Part shown: positions 62,041 through 64,000 of the stretch, piece after piece
How the letters are laid out: every line of letters begins with the position of its first letter
How positions within the stretch are numbered: the stretch's first letter is position 1
Origin: Serratia silvae
GTDB lineage: Bacteria > Pseudomonadota > Gammaproteobacteria > Enterobacterales > Enterobacteriaceae
DNA: 64,000 nt
Direction of reading: 5' to 3'
NCBI RefSeq assembly: GCF_023282985.1
Contig: NZ_JAGQDC010000015.1
Location: forward strand, 1 to 64,000
Notes under the pieces: model-generated
The model's input: only the letters and a program-made list of their open reading frames with translations
The model's database searches: none
Told to the model about the DNA's origin: nothing
Made by a program: the position numbers and the translations under genes

Positions 62041-62532
62041 TTACTGAAACACGCAAGATCTACCGGATGGGCTACCAATAATACGGGACATTCTTTCACA
62101 AATGATGGTCACTTTCTGGCCCTTTTTTAAGTTTATCGCAGCGCCTTTTTGAGAATTCTTCATCCCCATTAAAGCAGGCATAAACTGGTTATTTGTTTTC
62201 AGGTGGATCACTACGGAGCCAGTGAAATCTTTATCGATTGATTGAACAATGCCGGTAACAGCAATTAATTTCCCCTTCATCTGCTCATCAATAGCAACCT
62301 CATTCTCCTCGTATGCGTTGAAAAGCTTATTGGCTGTTGTCTGGAAAATCTCTTTCTCAGGCTTGGCGCTTCTCTTTTGACTGCTGGTTTTCGCTTCTGA
62401 TGGTACTGCCGCTGATGATACCGGTGCTGATGTTACCGGTGCTGATGATTGGTCTTCACCTTTTCCAGAGAAATGCCCAATAATAATCAATGCAATAAAT
62501 ATATATAACATCCATTTCAATAACTTTTTCAT
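62041..62532 (-). CDS. Membrane-anchored OB-fold protein (tRNA_anti-like)
   Basis: Protein of 163 residues. An N-terminal hydrophobic segment (LLKWMLYIFIALIIIGHFSG, about residues 4-23) acts as signal anchor. A Ser/Ala/Pro-rich spacer (about 28-60) precedes an OB-fold type domain: IFQTTANKLFNAYEENEVAI, KGKLIAVTGIVQSIDKDFTG, KKGQKVTIICERMSRIIGSP, with CVF at the end. This matches the pattern of OB-fold 'tRNA_anti-like' proteins found on phages and islands; the function is not known to me. It is AT-rich and lies upstream of the HicA-HicB gene in the same direction but probably in a separate transcript. Confidence 0.78.
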   Translation of the reverse strand: MKKLLKWMLYIFIALIIIGHFSGKGEDQSSAPVTSAPVSSAAVPSEAKTSSQKRSAKPEKEIFQTTANKLFNAYEENEVAIDEQMKGKLIAVTGIVQSIDKDFTGSVVIHLKTNNQFMPALMGMKNSQKGAAINLKKGQKVTIICERMSRIIGSPSGRSCVFQ

Positions 62533-62901
62533 ATGTATTCCTTTAAGAAAGTTTATATTTACGGGGGTAGGCGATTCTATTAAATAAATTTACAGAATTC
62601 TAGGTTCCGTGTTGTCGTTTGCCATCGCTATGTAACCTGGCTGCACCTAGACTGGCTAACGATCGCCCACCACTCAGCCGTCGCCAGACCGCGGTAAAAG
62701 AGCCGCAGGTAAAGCAAATGGATGCTTTTTAAAACATCAAGTTAACCAAATAATGAGTCGCGCCGGCTGTCCGATTTTTTACATAACGTTGCAATCCATT
62801 GCACGCAGTGCAAGACCGGCAGCACGTCAAAACTCCAGATAGGGTGTAGGGTGGTGGTGGGTGGTTGTGCTTATCCGTAACGCGCCATACCCGGCGCACA
62901 T
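62533..62901. other. Intergenic region between the OB-fold gene and CpxQ
   Basis: About 370 bases with no frame that I recognise. It includes scattered GTAAA motifs (near 62693 and 62709) and a TTGCACGCAGTGCAA inverted repeat near 62799-62813. It probably contains the right boundary of the accessory insertion and the promoter of the OB-fold gene. Confidence 0.4.
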
Positions 62902-62960
62902 AAAAAAAACCCCCTCATCATGAGGGGGAAGACAGGGATGGTGTCTATGGCAAGGAAAAA
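62902..62960 (-). ncRNA. cpxQ: CpxQ small RNA (3' UTR of cpxP)
   Basis: On the minus strand, the bases after the cpxP stop read TTTTTCCTTGCCATAGACAC, then CATCCCTGTCTT and a terminator hairpin CCCCCTCATGATGAGGGGG with a T-run. This matches E. coli CpxQ, the Hfq-dependent sRNA cut from cpxP mRNA by RNase E, which represses several envelope protein mRNAs including cpxP targets. The seed region TTCCTTGCCATAGACACC is fully preserved; only the terminator loop differs. Confidence 0.9.
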
Positions 62961-62967
62961 CAGGGGG

Positions 62968-63462
62968 TTACTCAATCATACTCAACTTCTGGGCAGAAGT
63001 TTGCTGCAAACCAGAAATCTGTTGCTTCATCAGCTGCACACGCTGCTGATGCTTCTGGTCTAAAACACTTTTTTGCTCTGGCGTCAGCAGGTTATACATT
63101 TGGTTGCGTACCCGGGCCATTTCGACCTGGCGCTTAACCTGTTCCTGGGCCATTTTTTCCGCCTGGGCCTGCACGGCGGCTTCATCAAATTTATCTGCGG
63201 TGACCAGCTTATGCATGGTTTCCACTTCGTCTACATTAACACCAGGCAGATCGTAACGGGCCTGGCGCATCAAATCGCGCATTTGCTGGCGTTGCTGCTC
63301 ACTCAAGCGGACGCCGTCGAACATGTGATTCTGGCCAAGCGCTCTCAACAGTGCATCATTAGCAGGAGGTTGGGCAGTTTCCGGTGTAGTATCAGCAGCA
63401 AAGGCAGCGGTAGAACCTAATGCCAATATTGATGCCATAACTACTGCGGTCACCTTAACCAT
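62968..63462 (-). CDS. cpxP: Periplasmic Cpx stress adaptor CpxP
   Basis: Dampens CpxA and helps degrade misfolded pilins. A signal peptide ([22 protein letters not shown]) is followed by a helical hairpin with two LTxxQ-type motifs: [19 protein letters not shown] near residue 53 and [19 protein letters not shown] near residue 127. Length is 164 residues, near the E. coli 166. It is divergent from cpxR, with a CpxR box between, and carries the CpxQ sRNA in its 3' UTR. Confidence 0.95.
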   Translation of the reverse strand: MVKVTAVVMASILALGSTAAFAADTTPETAQPPANDALLRALGQNHMFDGVRLSEQQRQQMRDLMRQARYDLPGVNVDEVETMHKLVTADKFDEAAVQAQAEKMAQEQVKRQVEMARVRNQMYNLLTPEQKSVLDQKHQQRVQLMKQQISGLQQTSAQKLSMIE

Positions 63463-63542
63463 TTTTACTCCTCGAGCTTTCTCACTTTGCGAATCAACGA
63501 GGAGCAGTGTATCGCTGCACCTGCAAACATGCGTCAGTGCAT

Positions 63543-63557
63543 GTAAAACTACGTAAA
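63543..63557. promoter_or_regulatory. CpxR-P binding site
   Basis: GTAAA-ACTAC-GTAAA is a perfect match to the CpxR consensus GTAAAN5GTAAA and sits between divergent cpxP and cpxR. It should strongly activate cpxP and autoregulate cpxR. Confidence 0.9.
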
Positions 63558-63611
63558 GTCATGGAATGGCAACAGTTGATGACGTATTTTGCGTCAGGAG
63601 GTAAATCACTT

Positions 63612-64000
63612 ATGAATAAAATTCTGTTAGTTGACGACGACCGCGAGCTCACCTCGCTGCTGAAAGAACTGCTTGAAATGGAAGGCTTTAACATCGTCGT
63701 GGCCCACGACGGTGAACAGGCGTTGTCGTTACTGGACAGCTCCATCGATCTGCTGTTGCTCGATATCATGATGCCGAAGAAAAACGGTATCGATACGCTG
63801 AAAGAATTGCGTCAGCACCACCAGACGCCAGTGATCATGCTAACCGCTCGCGGCAGCGAATTAGACCGGGTACTTGGCCTGGAACTGGGCGCGGACGACT
63901 ACCTGGCAAAACCTTTTAACGATCGCGAACTGGTTGCCCGCATCCGGGCCATTCTGCGCCGTTCCAACTGGAGCGAACAGCAGCAGAATGTGGATACCAG
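63612..64000 (+). CDS. cpxR: Response regulator CpxR, N-terminal part (runs off window)
   Basis: The first 129 codons are present. Receiver domain: MNKILLVDDDRELTSLLKEL, phosphoacceptor Asp51 in LLLLDIMMPKKNG, conserved Thr in IMLTARGSELDR and Lys in DYLAKPFNDRELVARIRAIL. The OmpR-type DNA-binding domain and cpxA lie beyond the edge. An AGGAGG ribosome site precedes the ATG. It controls cpxP/CpxQ next door. Confidence 0.96.
   Translation, partial: MNKILLVDDDRELTSLLKELLEMEGFNIVVAHDGEQALSLLDSSIDLLLLDIMMPKKNGIDTLKELRQHHQTPVIMLTARGSELDRVLGLELGADDYLAKPFNDRELVARIRAILRRSNWSEQQQNVDT

Overview
The window is enterobacterial chromosome, most likely Serratia or a close relative in the Yersiniaceae. The evidence is the gene order (rrn, murI, btuB, trmA, yijD, fabR, sthA, oxyR, arg cluster, ppc, metF, metL, metB, metJ, rpmE, priA, cytR, ftsN, hslVU, menA, rraA, zapB, glpFKX, emrD, fpr, tpiA, sbp, pfkA, fieF, cpxP, cpxR), the high protein similarity to the E. 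coli orthologues, the presence of ERIC repeats, and an arg cluster that carries argG between argB and argH. Species cannot be fixed from what is visible.

Layout. 1-1557 holds the 5' part of a 16S rRNA gene on the minus strand with its leader and tandem promoters. 1558-9342 is conserved core: murI overlapping btuB (cobalamin riboswitch), trmA, yijD-fabR, sthA and oxyR. 9493-12570 is a redox and accessory patch: a peroxiredoxin-glutaredoxin fusion divergent from oxyR, a lipoamide-dehydrogenase-like flavoprotein and a small HicAB toxin-antitoxin pair. 12599-21405 is argH-argG-argB-argC divergent from argE, then ppc. 21406-31880 is accessory: an ERIC element, a MarR regulator, an EamA transporter, a dcuC/abgA-like/ansB operon whose last gene is cut short, and then a mosaic of broken insertion sequences (IS91, IS21, IS6 and IS903 types) enclosing an AraC regulator plus DUF6506-like gene and ending in half of a nucleoside hydrolase gene. 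31888-37224 is the methionine regulon (metF, metL, metB, metJ) with two MetJ operator arrays. 37369-39131 is a small foreign-looking island (EamA transporter, NUDIX hydrolase, truncated DegT aminotransferase). 39608-60977 returns to core genes, interrupted by a palindromic ERIC-related repeat and an Fe-S type regulator in front of fpr. 61109-62532 is a second insertion, between fieF and cpxP: a single-frame HicA-HicB fusion with its own promoter/operator and a membrane-anchored OB-fold protein. The window ends in the Cpx locus: cpxP with the 3' UTR sRNA CpxQ, a CpxR box, and the start of cpxR.

How the genes work together. The arg genes are controlled from a shared divergent ARG-box operator. 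The met genes are controlled by MetJ, which is encoded in the window. glpF-glpK-glpX take up and phosphorylate glycerol and feed gluconeogenesis, and tpiA and pfkA are nearby. oxyR, the Prx-Grx fusion, sthA and fpr form a redox group. cpxP/CpxQ/cpxR form the envelope stress switch.

The most unusual item is the HicA-HicB fusion at 61109-61741: toxin and antitoxin share one frame, but a good internal ribosome binding site remains in front of the antitoxin part. All family calls come from reading the sequence and from memory of the families; no database search was run.
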